Position numbers and translations under genes: made by a program. 64,000 nt of DNA, from positions 62,001-126,000 of the forward strand of contig CAVZIL010000004.1 in the NCBI GenBank assembly GCA_963775505.1. The letters run 5' to 3'. Source of the stretch: JAIBJN01 sp963775505 (GTDB taxonomy: Bacteria > Actinomycetota > Thermoleophilia > Gaiellales > Gaiellaceae). Below, in pieces: positions 34,016 to 43,276 of the stretch (positions are counted from its first letter, which is position 1; every line of letters starts with the position of its first letter). A model generated the notes under the pieces. The model had not been told where the DNA came from, did not search any database, and saw only the letters and a program-made list of their open reading frames with translations.

Positions 34016-34408
34016 ATGGGCCCCGTCCCTGCCGATCTGAGCGAGTTCGAGGTGGAGCTCTCCCCCGGGGAGAGCGACGCTGAGGAGCTGGACCAGCTGA
34101 CTCGGGCGCTGCAGCAGCAGCTGCTCGAGCTCGACGTTCAGAGCGTGGAGCGGCCGGCCGGCGCGGACCCTCCACCCGGGAGTCGAGGGGTCGATGTCGC
34201 CGCCGTCGGAATGCTGATCGTTACCCTGGCAAAGGCGGCTCCCGCCCTCACGTCGGTGGTCGGGACGATCCGGTCCTGGCTCACCGGAGCCAGTGGCAGC
34301 CGCAGCGTCACGATCAAGGTGGGCGAGGACAGCCTCGTCGTTACAGGGGCGTCCTCGGAAGACCAGGAGCGCCTGATCTCGGCGTTCATCGAACGCCAGA
34401 GCCGGTGA
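34016..34408 (+). CDS. EACC1-like effector-associated protein
   Basis: 130 residues starting MGPVPADLSEFEVELSPGES. The ordering of a strand, a helix with LDQLTRALQQQLLELDVQSV, the signature GSRGVDVAAVGMLIVTLAKA, SWLTGASGSRSVTIKVGEDS and a final helix SSEDQERLISAFIERQ matches the Effector-Associated Constant Component 1 family. That family is described from computational surveys of actinobacterial NTP-dependent conflict systems, where it accompanies caspase- or trypsin-like effectors. Its position beside the caspase-like gene agrees. Its exact function is unknown; the central hydrophobic helix might mediate membrane contact. A hairpin follows the stop. Confidence 0.75.
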   Translation: MGPVPADLSEFEVELSPGESDAEELDQLTRALQQQLLELDVQSVERPAGADPPPGSRGVDVAAVGMLIVTLAKAAPALTSVVGTIRSWLTGASGSRSVTIKVGEDSLVVTGASSEDQERLISAFIERQSR

Positions 34409-34436
34409 AAGCCTAGGCGGGAAGCGGGAGCTCGAA

Positions 34437-34464
34437 GCGGGGCCTTCCTTCGGGGAGGCCCCGC
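34437..34464 (+). terminator. Hairpin after the EACC1-like gene
   Basis: Arms GCGGGGCCT (34437-34445) and AGGCCCCGC (34456-34464), followed by GTGTTTCT, 28 bp past the stop. No gene is seen in 34465-34667. Confidence 0.65.
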
Positions 34465-34667
34465 GTGTTTCTCCCGCGGCCGTCCGCGACATCTCGGCAG
34501 CTGAGCTCGCGGAGATGATCGTCGCGCAGTATCCGCGCGGCTGACGTTGCACAAACGGCTACTTGGGTTGTCAGCGTGGGACGACCACCTGGTTCCAGGG
34601 CTTCGACAGCGTGCTCGGGGCGGCGCCTTGCAGTCGATAGCGGGGACTGATCTTCTGGGTGCGTACG

Positions 34668-35966
34668 ATGGACGGCGTGCGCCTGGAGTCCGGGAAAGTC
34701 TGTGTCGGCGTCGCCGTAGCGCTAGGGCTCGCGCTGAGCACGACCGGGTCGTTATTCGCGGCCCCTGGCGTCCTCGACCCGAAGTTCTCCCACGACGGCA
34801 AGGTGCTGGTGAACTTCGGCCAGGAGCCGCGCGACGAGATCGCGTACGACGTCCTGGTGACCGGAAGCGGCAAGATCGTGCTGGCGGGCAGCATCGGCAG
34901 GCCGGCGGCGTCGAGTTGGGCCCTCGCGAGGCTGCGCCCCAACGGCAGGCTCGACCAAGGGTTCGGCGGCAACGGCAAGGTCACCAAGAAGGTGGGCGAG
35001 GTGGGGGAGGCCAGGGTGATCAAGGGCCTCGGCCGCGGTCGGATCCTGGTCGGCGGCTCCGGCGACGGGGCGTTCGCCATCCTCGCGTTCACCACGGGCG
35101 GCCGCCTGGACTCCGCCTGGGGCGACGACGGAATCGCCACGTTCGACGTCACGGCCGACACCGACAGGGTGCTCGACATCCGCAGAGACGGGGCGGGCTG
35201 GTTGGTGGCCGGCCTCGCCGGCGCGACCTCCGTGACAACGGGCACCCCGGTGATCACCCGGTTCTCCGACGACGGCACGCGGGACGTCGCCTTCGGGGTG
35301 CGCACCGCCGCCGGTTTCGGGGGGAGCCCCTCGACGGTGAAGCTCACCGACGACGGAGGCCTGATCGTGGCCGGCTGGGCTCCGAACAACGCGAACTTCG
35401 AGCAGGGGTACGCCGTCGCCGGCTACACGGCGGAAGCGCTGCCCGACATGACCTTCGCGGGCGGCGCGACCGTCGTCACCCACTTCCCCAACGACAACTT
35501 CCCCTACGGCGAGGAGGCCTCGAGGCCACGGGCGATCGCGGTCCAGCCCAACGGTAGGATCCTGGTCGGCGGAGAGACCTTCGGCGAGGGCGACTACAGC
35601 CGACCGACCGCGGCGCGCTATCAGCCGGACGGCGACCTGGACGGGCGGATCATCGGTGGCACGACTGGCTACTACGGTGGCTTCCACGACCTGGCGCTCC
35701 AGGCCAACGGCAGAATCGTCGCCGGCGGCTGGGACTCGGGCGAGGGCTGCTGCAACGGGCTCACCGCGTATCGCTATCTCGCGAACGGAGCGCCCGACTC
35801 CGGCTTCGGCAACGGCGGCATGCGAGTCGTGCGGTTCCCCGACGGGCGCGCCGCAAAGGGATACGCGGTGGCGCTCTCCGACACCCGGATCGTCGTCGCC
35901 GGCGAAAGCTGGAGCACGAGGCGAGGCGGGCGGGCGGCGATTCCTGTGATCGCGCTCGGCCGCTGA
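34668..35966 (+). CDS. Secreted delta-60 repeat (beta-propeller-like) protein
   Basis: About 432 residues. The N-terminal signal peptide (VCVGVAVALGLALSTTGSLFAA, cut near AAPG) is followed by about seven repeats of the delta-60/DUF5122 type. They show LxPxGRLDxGFGxNGKV, WGDDGIATF, NGRILVGGETFG and NGRIVAGGWDSG. FGxxG with 'NGRIVxGG' spaced by about 50-60 residues is diagnostic. The role in such proteins is unknown; they are extracytoplasmic. An upstream GTG at 34659 is an alternative start. No operon partner is evident. Confidence 0.85.
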   Translation: MDGVRLESGKVCVGVAVALGLALSTTGSLFAAPGVLDPKFSHDGKVLVNFGQEPRDEIAYDVLVTGSGKIVLAGSIGRPAASSWALARLRPNGRLDQGFGGNGKVTKKVGEVGEARVIKGLGRGRILVGGSGDGAFAILAFTTGGRLDSAWGDDGIATFDVTADTDRVLDIRRDGAGWLVAGLAGATSVTTGTPVITRFSDDGTRDVAFGVRTAAGFGGSPSTVKLTDDGGLIVAGWAPNNANFEQGYAVAGYTAEALPDMTFAGGATVVTHFPNDNFPYGEEASRPRAIAVQPNGRILVGGETFGEGDYSRPTAARYQPDGDLDGRIIGGTTGYYGGFHDLALQANGRIVAGGWDSGEGCCNGLTAYRYLANGAPDSGFGNGGMRVVRFPDGRAAKGYAVALSDTRIVVAGESWSTRRGGRAAIPVIALGR

Positions 35967-36159
35967 CGCCCGGCAGCCGCGTCCCTAGCGGAGCAGGCGC
36001 GTCGCACCAGCCTGTTACTGCTCCGATCAGCGACGCTCCGGGCTTGCCGCGTTCACGGCATCGTGAACTTCTTGGCTTCCGCACGCCAGAGAGCGTTGAA
36101 ACGGAGCCAGAACTGAGGAGTTCTAGCTCGGGGCTGCTTCTCTGGCACGAGCTCGCCGG

Positions 36160-37503
36160 CTACTTAGCGACGAGCTCCAGGACGCCGATCGCGATCGTGA
36201 ACACGGTGAGCAGTACCACGAGCCAATTCAACGCTGTCAACCGCCTATCGCGAAGCTCGATGTCTACCAGGTCGGCCGCTCGGCTAAGGCGCTGTAGCAG
36301 GCTCGTGGCTCCCACGCGGTCGTCCATGAACGTCTGTAGGTCGGCAATCTCCGAGGTGCTGCCGCTGGAAGCTCGAAGCAGGTCCTTGTAGAACCTCGAT
36401 TCAGGCCCGCGATAGAGGACACGAAAGAGGGCAGGGGCCCGCTTGAGCGTTCCCATCCAGCCGCGAAGCCGAGCCGTTGCGGTGCCCGGAGGCGCCACAG
36501 ACATTGAGGCACCGAAGAGCTGCGCCTCGAGTTGTTTGGCAGCCAGCAGCCGCAAGAGACTTCGTTGAAGTGCGAAGAGCGCACCATGATCGAAGCCGGC
36601 GACACCGGTCTCCGCGAGACCCAAGTGCGGCATCGTCAGCCCCGAGAGATCACGGCTCAGATCACTTGCGTGGGCGCGATCCTCCGCACGGCGTTCCTCG
36701 AGGTTGAGGATCAGGACTCCCGACGGCTGGGCGAGGATCGCAACGTAATCGCGACTTCCCCAAAAGCGACGCAGCTCCTCGGATGCATGCTCGTTGGGAA
36801 CGAACGCCCAGCCCTCGTCTCCATAAAGAAGCCCGTATAGCGGTCGCGTCATCGAGGGGTCGCTCAGGACCTCCTGTGCCGTCAGATAGGCACCCACGCG
36901 ACGGATCTCACACGACCAGCTTGCGCCGGTCTCAAACGTGACCTCCCCTCGCGAGTGGCGCGCGAGCTCGACGATCCTACTTCGAAGTGGCGCGAGAGCC
37001 TCACCAAGCGTTCGGCAGCGGTGGTCTCCGAGCCAGGAGGTGAGCATCGGTTCGGTGCGGTCGTCGGCCCGATCCGCCGACGCGGCCGCGCTCTGAGTGA
37101 GCGCGATGACCTCGTCGACGGTCACGCCATGCAGTTCGACGCTCAGTCCGATAAGCAAGACCGTGCGGAAGAGACGTGCGTCTTCGCGCGTAAAAACGAA
37201 CGGACCGCTGGTACTGAACGCTGCTCGATCTCTCTTGAGATGAACGGAGATCGGACCCTCCTGGTATCCAGCCGCGAAAGCCCTCATCCCGCTGCAATCA
37301 CCAAAGATCCCCGACGCGTGCGCCTTCTCGATCGCCTCATTTAGACCCGGGTGGGACGTGAGAACCACACCTGATGAGTCGGAAGACTCTGGTTTCGTGA
37401 GCCTGCCCTCCAAGGCGACACCAGGTGCGAGCATCGCATCGAAGAGGAAGATCGACCCCTCATCGATCGTAAGATCCATGGTCGTCTGATCTGAGGACGT
37501 CAT
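36160..37503 (-). CDS. Large hypothetical protein with C-terminal membrane anchor
   Basis: 447 residues from ATG 37503 (MTSSDQTTMDLTIDEGSIFL); the frame remains open upstream but lacks coding character. The protein is soluble alpha/beta, with a C-terminal RLTALNWLVVLLTVFTIAIGVLEL single TM helix and a short tail, so it is tail-anchored. A central helical region (FALQRSLLRLLAAKQLEAQL) may be a coil. I recognise no catalytic motif or family. GC content is moderately lower than in the flanks, and it sits among orphan genes. Confidence 0.65.
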   Translation of the reverse strand: MTSSDQTTMDLTIDEGSIFLFDAMLAPGVALEGRLTKPESSDSSGVVLTSHPGLNEAIEKAHASGIFGDCSGMRAFAAGYQEGPISVHLKRDRAAFSTSGPFVFTREDARLFRTVLLIGLSVELHGVTVDEVIALTQSAAASADRADDRTEPMLTSWLGDHRCRTLGEALAPLRSRIVELARHSRGEVTFETGASWSCEIRRVGAYLTAQEVLSDPSMTRPLYGLLYGDEGWAFVPNEHASEELRRFWGSRDYVAILAQPSGVLILNLEERRAEDRAHASDLSRDLSGLTMPHLGLAETGVAGFDHGALFALQRSLLRLLAAKQLEAQLFGASMSVAPPGTATARLRGWMGTLKRAPALFRVLYRGPESRFYKDLLRASSGSTSEIADLQTFMDDRVGATSLLQRLSRAADLVDIELRDRRLTALNWLVVLLTVFTIAIGVLELVAK

Positions 37504-37794
37504 AACTGTGCGAAGAGGGCTTCCGCGATATGGCCGGCCGTCCACGACGCGCGGCGGCGCCGAATCACATCTCTCTTGGCGGGCCGCAATAGTTCGCAGA
37601 AGGAGTCGGCCGACTATGTACGCCGATGTGCGGAAGAAGTCAAGTCGAGTCGTCGAGCGCCGAGCGGGACGAGAGCGTCCGGCAGCTGCGGTCGTGCGCG
37701 CTGAAGGAAGCTGATCTGGAAGATGCTGGCACTCGCCGCGAAGGAGGTCACGAGGTCGTGCGGATGGCAGCGGTACAGCCAAGCTCCCAGCGCC

Positions 37795-37822
37795 TTGACA
37801 GCCGTCCAGCCACTGTTAGGGT
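37795..37822 (+). promoter_or_regulatory. Promoter candidate upstream of the low-GC gene
   Basis: A perfect -35 TTGACA (37795-37800) and -10-like TAGGGT (37817-37822) are separated by 16 bp. They lie 40 bp before the left inverted repeat and about 215 bp before ATG 38037. Otherwise 37504-38036 holds no gene. Confidence 0.4.
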
Positions 37823-37861
37823 GGGCTGCTTCGAGCCCTGCGGCGCGCGACTCTGCGGCGC

Positions 37862-38479
37862 GGTGGAGTGGCTAATTCGGTAACAAACGCATCGTCCCGA
37901 GGCTCGAGCCTCGCATGGCCGATGAGTGTTCACGCGCGCGCGCCTCCGCCAGGCGCTCACTGTCGCACAATCCTTCTCCCGACCGGCAGTGAAGACAAAC
38001 CTTTGAACGTCGACCCTGAAGCCCAGGAGTGAAAATATGCCGAATCAATCGGACGCCAACATCAAGCTTGTCTATGCGGTAGACAACAACTCGTTCTTCG
38101 CCATCGACGTCGTGAACGAAGGTAATCCCTTCGACGTCATCAACAACATTGAGATCGGCCCTGACATCATGCAGAGTGTCGACGGCTTTGACCTGCGTGT
38201 GTTCATTCGCAATCTGAGCCAATCCAACATACTGGTCAGCAACACAGTGAGCCAGAATCTCGCCGACCAGGCCGATGCATTCAACGCAGAAGTACGAGTC
38301 GAGTTTGCTGGCGGTTGGAACGCGAACGACGGCGACGTGCTCGAGCCTGTGGCCTCGTTCAAAGTACGCGCTGGGATTAACTCAGATTATTCCACCCTGA
38401 AAGGCAACACCTTCATGGTGTCTGTCCCCTGAGCTAGTCGCTCGGCGCGATATGCCGGCACCGGATTAGCCACTCCACC
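37862..38479. repeat. 618-bp unit bounded by 19-bp inverted repeats
   Basis: GGTGGAGTGGCTAATTCGG at 37862-37880 is matched by the inverted copy at 38461-38479 with a single mismatch. Between them lies one gene of clearly lower GC. No transposase is present. Either a small mobile cassette or MITE-like unit, or two regulatory sites. Confidence 0.5.
38037..38432 (+). CDS. Orphan 131-residue protein, low GC
   Basis: ATG 38037 follows CAGGAG at good spacing. The protein (MPNQSDANIKLVYAVDNNSF then FAIDVVNEGNPFDVINNIEI) is soluble, Asn/Asp/Val-rich, strand-dominated, and has neither signal peptide nor Cys. I recognise no family. Base composition is far less GC-rich than neighbours and codon choice differs (frequent AAC, AAT, ATT), pointing to recent transfer. 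It is the only gene within the inverted-repeat unit. The all-beta look could suit a small binding or structural domain, but that is speculation. Confidence 0.6.
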   Translation: MPNQSDANIKLVYAVDNNSFFAIDVVNEGNPFDVINNIEIGPDIMQSVDGFDLRVFIRNLSQSNILVSNTVSQNLADQADAFNAEVRVEFAGGWNANDGDVLEPVASFKVRAGINSDYSTLKGNTFMVSVP

Positions 38480-38503
38480 TGCCGAAAAAACCGCCGTGAG
38501 GTG

Positions 38504-38815
38504 TCAGGGTGACTCGTCGAGCCGCATGGTGAGGCGAATCGGGGCCTCGAGGTTTGTGTCCTTCGGAGCGAGCCAGAAGGAGATGCCGCTTTCCCCGTTG
38601 CATACAGGATCTTCCGCATGTGTCCAGCCGCCCTTGCCATTCACGAGCGCCATGAGAAGCCTGTCCGCGTTGCCCCAGCGGTGCTCAAGGGTCTTTCCGG
38701 TCTTCGGATGCTCGATCTCCTCCGGCAGGAAGACTGCGACCGTCTGTCCATCTACGAGCAGCTTGACCTCCTCCTCGCCGGGGAGGCATCCAATGAAGAT
38801 GCTGGGCTTATGCAT
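38504..38815 (-). CDS. Hypothetical 103-residue protein
   Basis: From ATG 38815, MHKPSIFIGCLPGEEEVKLL leads to VDGQTVAVFLPEEIEHPKTG, then HRWGNADRLLMALVNGKGGW and FWLAPKDTNLEAPIRLTMRL. A compact beta-rich protein without membrane segments or known motif. The frame to 38941 adds a basic, unlikely leader. It lies just beyond the right inverted repeat and ends 25 bp from it, on the opposite strand from the low-GC gene. Confidence 0.45.
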   Translation of the reverse strand: MHKPSIFIGCLPGEEEVKLLVDGQTVAVFLPEEIEHPKTGKTLEHRWGNADRLLMALVNGKGGWTHAEDPVCNGESGISFWLAPKDTNLEAPIRLTMRLDESP

Positions 38816-39027
38816 GATTGACTGCTGTTGCCTTCTCGGACGGACTCCGGCCCTCTCAGCCTCTAAGCGACCCAGTCGCTTATCGGCAGGACTGACCTCG
38901 ATCTTGATTCGCAAGCCGCTGCGGCGCCGGTGGCAGAGCACCGGGGTCGCCGAGTACAGGCTAGTGGACAGATGAGCAGGGCGGCCGGCTCTTGCGTCGA
39001 GCAGACCGCCCTGCGAGAGGTGCCGTC

Positions 39028-39765
39028 CTACTTGCCGGTTGGGACGCCGGTCCCGACGAGGCGTCCGTTCACGTCGACGTTGTCGAGCACGGCCAGACCG
39101 AACTGATCCGGGCCGGTGTCCTGGCCCTCGTCGAACACGATCGTGACCGACTTCAGGGTCTTTCCCTTGATGTCGACGAGGGCGCCGCTGCTCGCGGAAA
39201 AGGCGTTGAGCGGCGAGGACCCACCCCAGCGGAGTCGGATCCAGCCGTCGCCCACCGTGGCCACGTCCGCCGGCGGCGAGTTGCAGCCGAGGAAGTAGAA
39301 GCCGCCGTCGGCGGTCTCCACGTTGAAGCGCGGTGCGCCGGCGCCGCAGTGGGAGCCACGCGGGCCGGAGGCGCCGCCGGGCTTGCGGATGTCGTATCCA
39401 AGCTCCGACAGGGTCTTGCCGCGCACTCCCTTGATCTCGGCGACCGCGGCGGCGACGTTCGTCGTCGGCCCGGTCTTGGCGAGCAGGAGGCCGCGGACAT
39501 GCTTGTCGCTGGGGTCGCCGGTCGGGCAGGCGGAGTCGGTGTACAGCGGTCCATCAACGAGGTCGTCCCCGGCAAAGGTCGCCGTGGGGGCGTCCGTGGG
39601 ACAGCCGATCCCGTTGACCCAGGCTCCTGCCACCAGGTGCGTCCTCAGCGGGTCGAACTCTCCTGCTCGTACCGTGAGCCAGTGGCCCATCGCGAAGGCG
39701 CTTGCGCTCACGGCGAGGAGCGAGACGCCTGCTGCGGCAAGGGCGAGTCTCCTCTGCATCTCCAT
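39028..39765 (-). CDS. Secreted hypothetical protein
   Basis: 245 residues. A signal peptide (MEMQRRLALAAAGVSLLAVS, cut after ASAFA) precedes an extracellular beta-rich domain with four Cys (GCPTDAP, DSACPTG, SHCGAG, FLGCNSPP), probably in disulfides. The C-terminal part, RLRWGGSSPLNAFSASSGALV and VTIVFDEGQDTGPDQFGLAV then LDNVDVNGRLVG, looks like a carbohydrate-binding or PEP-CTERM-less sandwich domain. A TGPDQFGxAVLDNxDVNG-type ending recurs in secreted actinobacterial proteins. No known function. Confidence 0.75.
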   Translation of the reverse strand: MEMQRRLALAAAGVSLLAVSASAFAMGHWLTVRAGEFDPLRTHLVAGAWVNGIGCPTDAPTATFAGDDLVDGPLYTDSACPTGDPSDKHVRGLLLAKTGPTTNVAAAVAEIKGVRGKTLSELGYDIRKPGGASGPRGSHCGAGAPRFNVETADGGFYFLGCNSPPADVATVGDGWIRLRWGGSSPLNAFSASSGALVDIKGKTLKSVTIVFDEGQDTGPDQFGLAVLDNVDVNGRLVGTGVPTGK

Positions 39766-39891
39766 CCATCTCCTTTTCTTGTCGACCGAGTGAAACGGAA
39801 AATCGGGTCGACTCCCGAAGGGCTCCCCGAATTCCAGACGCAGGCATCGACAAGGGGGGACCCTTCCTTTAGACGGAGTTCGTCCGGCGGC

Positions 39892-40803
39892 TCAGTCTGC
39901 GCGCGTGACGTCCTGGAGCAGGCGCTCGAAGTCCGGCCCGTCGAACTCCGCGACGGCGCGGTCGTACTTCTCCATGCCCCACTCCCAGAAGTCGAAGTCG
40001 ATCTCGGAGACGCCGTCCTGGATCGAGGCCCAGAGCGTCCACCCGTACTTCGACATCAGCCCCCAGAGGCGAGCGCGGGCGACCTTGTTGCGGAGCGGTC
40101 GGCCATAGTAGTGGCCGACGAGCTCGTCGAGCTGCTCGAGCGCCAGGTTCGACTCGCTCCAGACGTTGCCGAGCTCGAAGCAGGCGTCGTTGTTGCCCGA
40201 GTACTCGTAGTCGATCAGCTTGAACTCGCCCCCGACGTCGATGAAGTTCTCGGCCAGGAGGTCGTTGTTGCACGGGACCGTCCCCTCGTCGCGGACGGCC
40301 ATGGCCGCCTCGATCGCGCGCACCTGTGGCGCGAACTCGAGGTAGCGCTCCGGCAGCCGGAAGCCGCGTTTCTGGACGATCTCCAGGTAGCGCGCCTGGA
40401 TCCGGAACATGTTGAAGTCGTCGCGGAAGCGCCGGGCGCCGTGGAGCCGCCGGCAGGCGGCCGCGACCCAGTCCAGCTTGTCGCCGCGGCGGAGGTCTTC
40501 AGGGCTCTGCGTCTGCCCGACGATGAACTCGAGGACGAGCACGTTCTCCTCCGGGAGATACGCCGTCACGGGGGCACCGACGCCGGCGTCCGCAGCCGCC
40601 ACAGTGTTCAGGTACTCGTTCTCCCTGTCGATCGCGAGCAGGCCGGCGTCCTTTGCCGAAACACGGACGACGTAGGCCCCTGACGAGGTCGTGACCTTGT
40701 AGTTCGTGTTCGTGAGGCCGCCCGGGAGCTCGGCCACGTCGGCGGCCCCGGAGAGCTCGGGCACCTTGCCGAGGACGCGCTCGAGAGTTCCGTCTACGCT
40801 CAC
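39892..40803 (-). CDS. Choline/aminoglycoside kinase-like phosphotransferase
   Basis: 303 residues. The protein-kinase-like fold shows LPGGLTNTNYKVTTSSGAYV (glycine loop), VVRVSAK (ATP-binding Lys region), VLVLEFI (hinge), the catalytic loop VPCNNDLLAENF and the DFG-equivalent LIDYEYSGNND. LxDYEYSGxN and the NTNY start are typical of LicA/choline-kinase-like enzymes. The Brenner-motif His (HND) is Asn here (NND). It is divergent, 38 bp apart, from a methyl-amine flavoprotein gene, which suggests choline or ethanolamine-type metabolism. Confidence 0.85.
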   Translation of the reverse strand: MSVDGTLERVLGKVPELSGAADVAELPGGLTNTNYKVTTSSGAYVVRVSAKDAGLLAIDRENEYLNTVAAADAGVGAPVTAYLPEENVLVLEFIVGQTQSPEDLRRGDKLDWVAAACRRLHGARRFRDDFNMFRIQARYLEIVQKRGFRLPERYLEFAPQVRAIEAAMAVRDEGTVPCNNDLLAENFIDVGGEFKLIDYEYSGNNDACFELGNVWSESNLALEQLDELVGHYYGRPLRNKVARARLWGLMSKYGWTLWASIQDGVSEIDFDFWEWGMEKYDRAVAEFDGPDFERLLQDVTRAD

Positions 40804-40841
40804 GCGTCGAGTTTCTATCGCAGAGAGGGGAGCCGCGTGCG

Positions 40842-43261
40842 ATGAACGAGCGTGCCGCGATCGTCGTCGTCGGGGGCGGGATCACCGGCTGCAGCGTCGC
40901 CTACCACCTCGCGAAGGCGGGACGGGGCGATGTGCTCCTGCTCGAGAAGGACCAGCTGACCAGCGGCTCGACCTGCCACGCAGCCGGCCTCGTCACGCAG
41001 TTCAACCCCTCGCCGACGATGATGCGCTTCCGCCGCTACAGCGTCGAGCTCTACCGCGAGCTCGGCGTCTTCGACGGCGTGGGGAGCCTCCGCATCGCGT
41101 CGAGCCCCGAGAGCCTCCAGGAGCTCGAGCGCGGCGCTAGCCGGGCGCGCGGGATCGGGCTCGACGTCGACGTGCTCTCGCCCGACGAGGTCGTGCGGCT
41201 GCTGCCGGCCGCCACGCGCGAGTCGCTCTACGGGGCGATCTGGATCGAGGGCGACGGTTCGGTCGATCCGCACATCGCGACGCACACGCTCGCCGCCGCT
41301 GCCCGCGGAGCTCGGCGCGCGGATCGAGACCGGACGCCGCGTCACCGGGATCCGGCTCGGGCCGTCGCGCGAGGTGACCGCGGTCGAGACCGACGCCGGG
41401 CCGATCGAGACCGAGCTGGTCGTGAACGCCTGCGGGATCTGGGCGCCGCAGGTTGCCGCGATGGTGGGGGCGTTCACGCCGTCGGTGCCCGTCGACCACC
41501 AGCACATCGCCCTGGCCGCCGTGCCGGGGCACGAGCTGCCGCGCGAGATGCCGTGCTTTCGGGACCTCGACAACCTCGTCTACGGCAAGTCGGAGGCCGG
41601 AGGGATTCTCTTCGGCGGTTACGAGCCGAACCCGGTCGCGCGCTGGGTGGACGGGGTGCCCTGGGACCATGCCGCCACGGTGGTGCCGCCGGACCACGAG
41701 CGGTTCGCTCAGCTCATGGACGGCGCCGTGCGGCGCTTTCCGTTCCTGCGCGACGCAGGCGTGGTGGCGCTCATCTGCCATCCCGACGCGATGACCCCGG
41801 ACGGGAACCCGCTGCTCGGGCCCATGCCCGGGGTGCCGGGGTTCTGGACGGCCGCCGGCCTCTCCCTCAACGGCTTCGGCGGAGCCGGTGGCCTCGGCAA
41901 GACGGTCGCCGAGTGGATCACCGAGGGCGAGACCGAGCTCGACGTCACCGGCTACCGCGCCTGGCGCTTCGGCGTCGCCTACCGCGACCCGCGTTTCGCG
42001 CGGGAGACCGCCCGCGAGGTCTATCGCTACTACTACCACCTCCGCTACCCGTTCGACGTCGACGAGTGGGGCAGGCCGAAGCGGCTTTCGCCCCTGCACG
42101 CGCGGCTCGAGGAGCTCGGCGCCGTCTTCGGGACGAAGAACGGGTGGGAGCGCGCGGACTTCTTCGACCCGGGGAAGCCGAGCCGGAGGGCCGGCGCCGA
42201 CCAGCGGGCTTTCGGGTTCGCGAAGCCGCCCTGGTTCGAGCGGCTCCGGGCGGAGCACGAGGCCTTCCGCGAGCGCGTCGGGATCATCGACATGACCTCG
42301 TTCGGGAAGATCGAGGTCTCCGGCCCGGGCGCGTTGCCCCTGCTCGAGCGCGTCTCCGACAACCGCATCGACCGGCCGGTCGGGAGCGTCGTCTACACGC
42401 AGTTCCTGGACGACCGGGGCGGGATCGTGGCGGACGTGACCGTCACGCGGTTCGGCGAGTCGAGCTTCCGCGTCGTCACGGGCGCCGGGACGGTCGACTC
42501 GGACCTGGGCTGGCTCCGGCTCAACCTGCGCGAGGAGGACGGCGCGATCGAGCTCCGCGACGCCTCGGAGGAGCTCGCCGTGATCGGGCTCTGGGGCCCA
42601 CGCGCGCGGGACGTGCTCGCGGCCGTCACCGAGGACGACGTCGGGGGCGAGGCGCTGCCGTTTCGCTCGGCGCGGACGATCCGGATCGGCGGGTCGGAGG
42701 TGCTCGCCCAGCGGATTACGTACGTGGGCGAGCTCGGGTTCGAGCTCTACGTGGCGCCCGACCGGGCCGTTCGGGTCTGGGACGGGCTGGTCGCGGCGGG
42801 CGAGCCGCACGGGATCGAGCCAGGCGGCTACCGGACGCTCGAGGGCCTCCGGCTCGAGAAGGGCTACCGCTACTTCGGCACGGACCTGACCGCCGGTGAC
42901 ACGCCCTACGAGGCCGGGCTCGGCTTCTGCGTCGCGCTCGACAAGGGCGAGTTCAACGGCCGCCGCACCCTTGCGGAAGCGGGGAGCGCCGGCCAGGCGG
43001 CTCCGCACCCTGCTCGTCGGAGGCGAGGAGTACCTGCCGGTCTACGGAGGGGAGGCGGTGCGAGCCGGCGGCGAGGTCGTCAGTCGCCTTCGAAGCGCGG
43101 GCTACGGGTTTACGGTCGGGAGGAACATCGGGCTGGCCTATCTCCCCGCGGACGTCGAGACCGGCGCGAAGCTCGAGATCGAGGTGCTCGGCGAGCCGGT
43201 GCCTGCCGTCGTGGCCGAGGACGTGCTCGTCGATCCGGCCAACGATCGAGTTCTGGCGTAG
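40842..43261 (+). CDS. Dimethylglycine/sarcosine dehydrogenase-like flavoprotein (DAO-GcvT), two frameshifts
   Basis: About 806 residues when repaired. The N-terminal FAD fold IVVVGGGITGCSVAYHLAKA is followed by LTSGSTCHAAGLVTQFN, a motif of the DMGDH/SarDH group. The frame breaks near 41307 and continues ELGARIETGRRVTGIRLG. A DAO domain (LSLNGFGGAGGLGKTVAEWI) and FAO_M linker (GWERADFFDPG) lead to a GcvT folate-binding domain: GIIDMTSFGKIEVSGPGAL and YVGELGFELYV. A second break near 42982 leads to the GcvT C-terminal barrel (LLVGGEEYLPVYGGEAV). These enzymes N-demethylate methylated glycine and transfer C1 to tetrahydrofolate. Sixteen bases separate it from the GlcD-like gene. Confidence 0.8.
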
Positions 43262-43276
43262 GGCGCCCTAAGCTGG

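Noticed and set aside
34465..34667. Short plus-strand frame SPAAVRDISAAELAEMIVAQ
   Set aside because: No start codon and directly after a terminator; cannot be supported as a gene.
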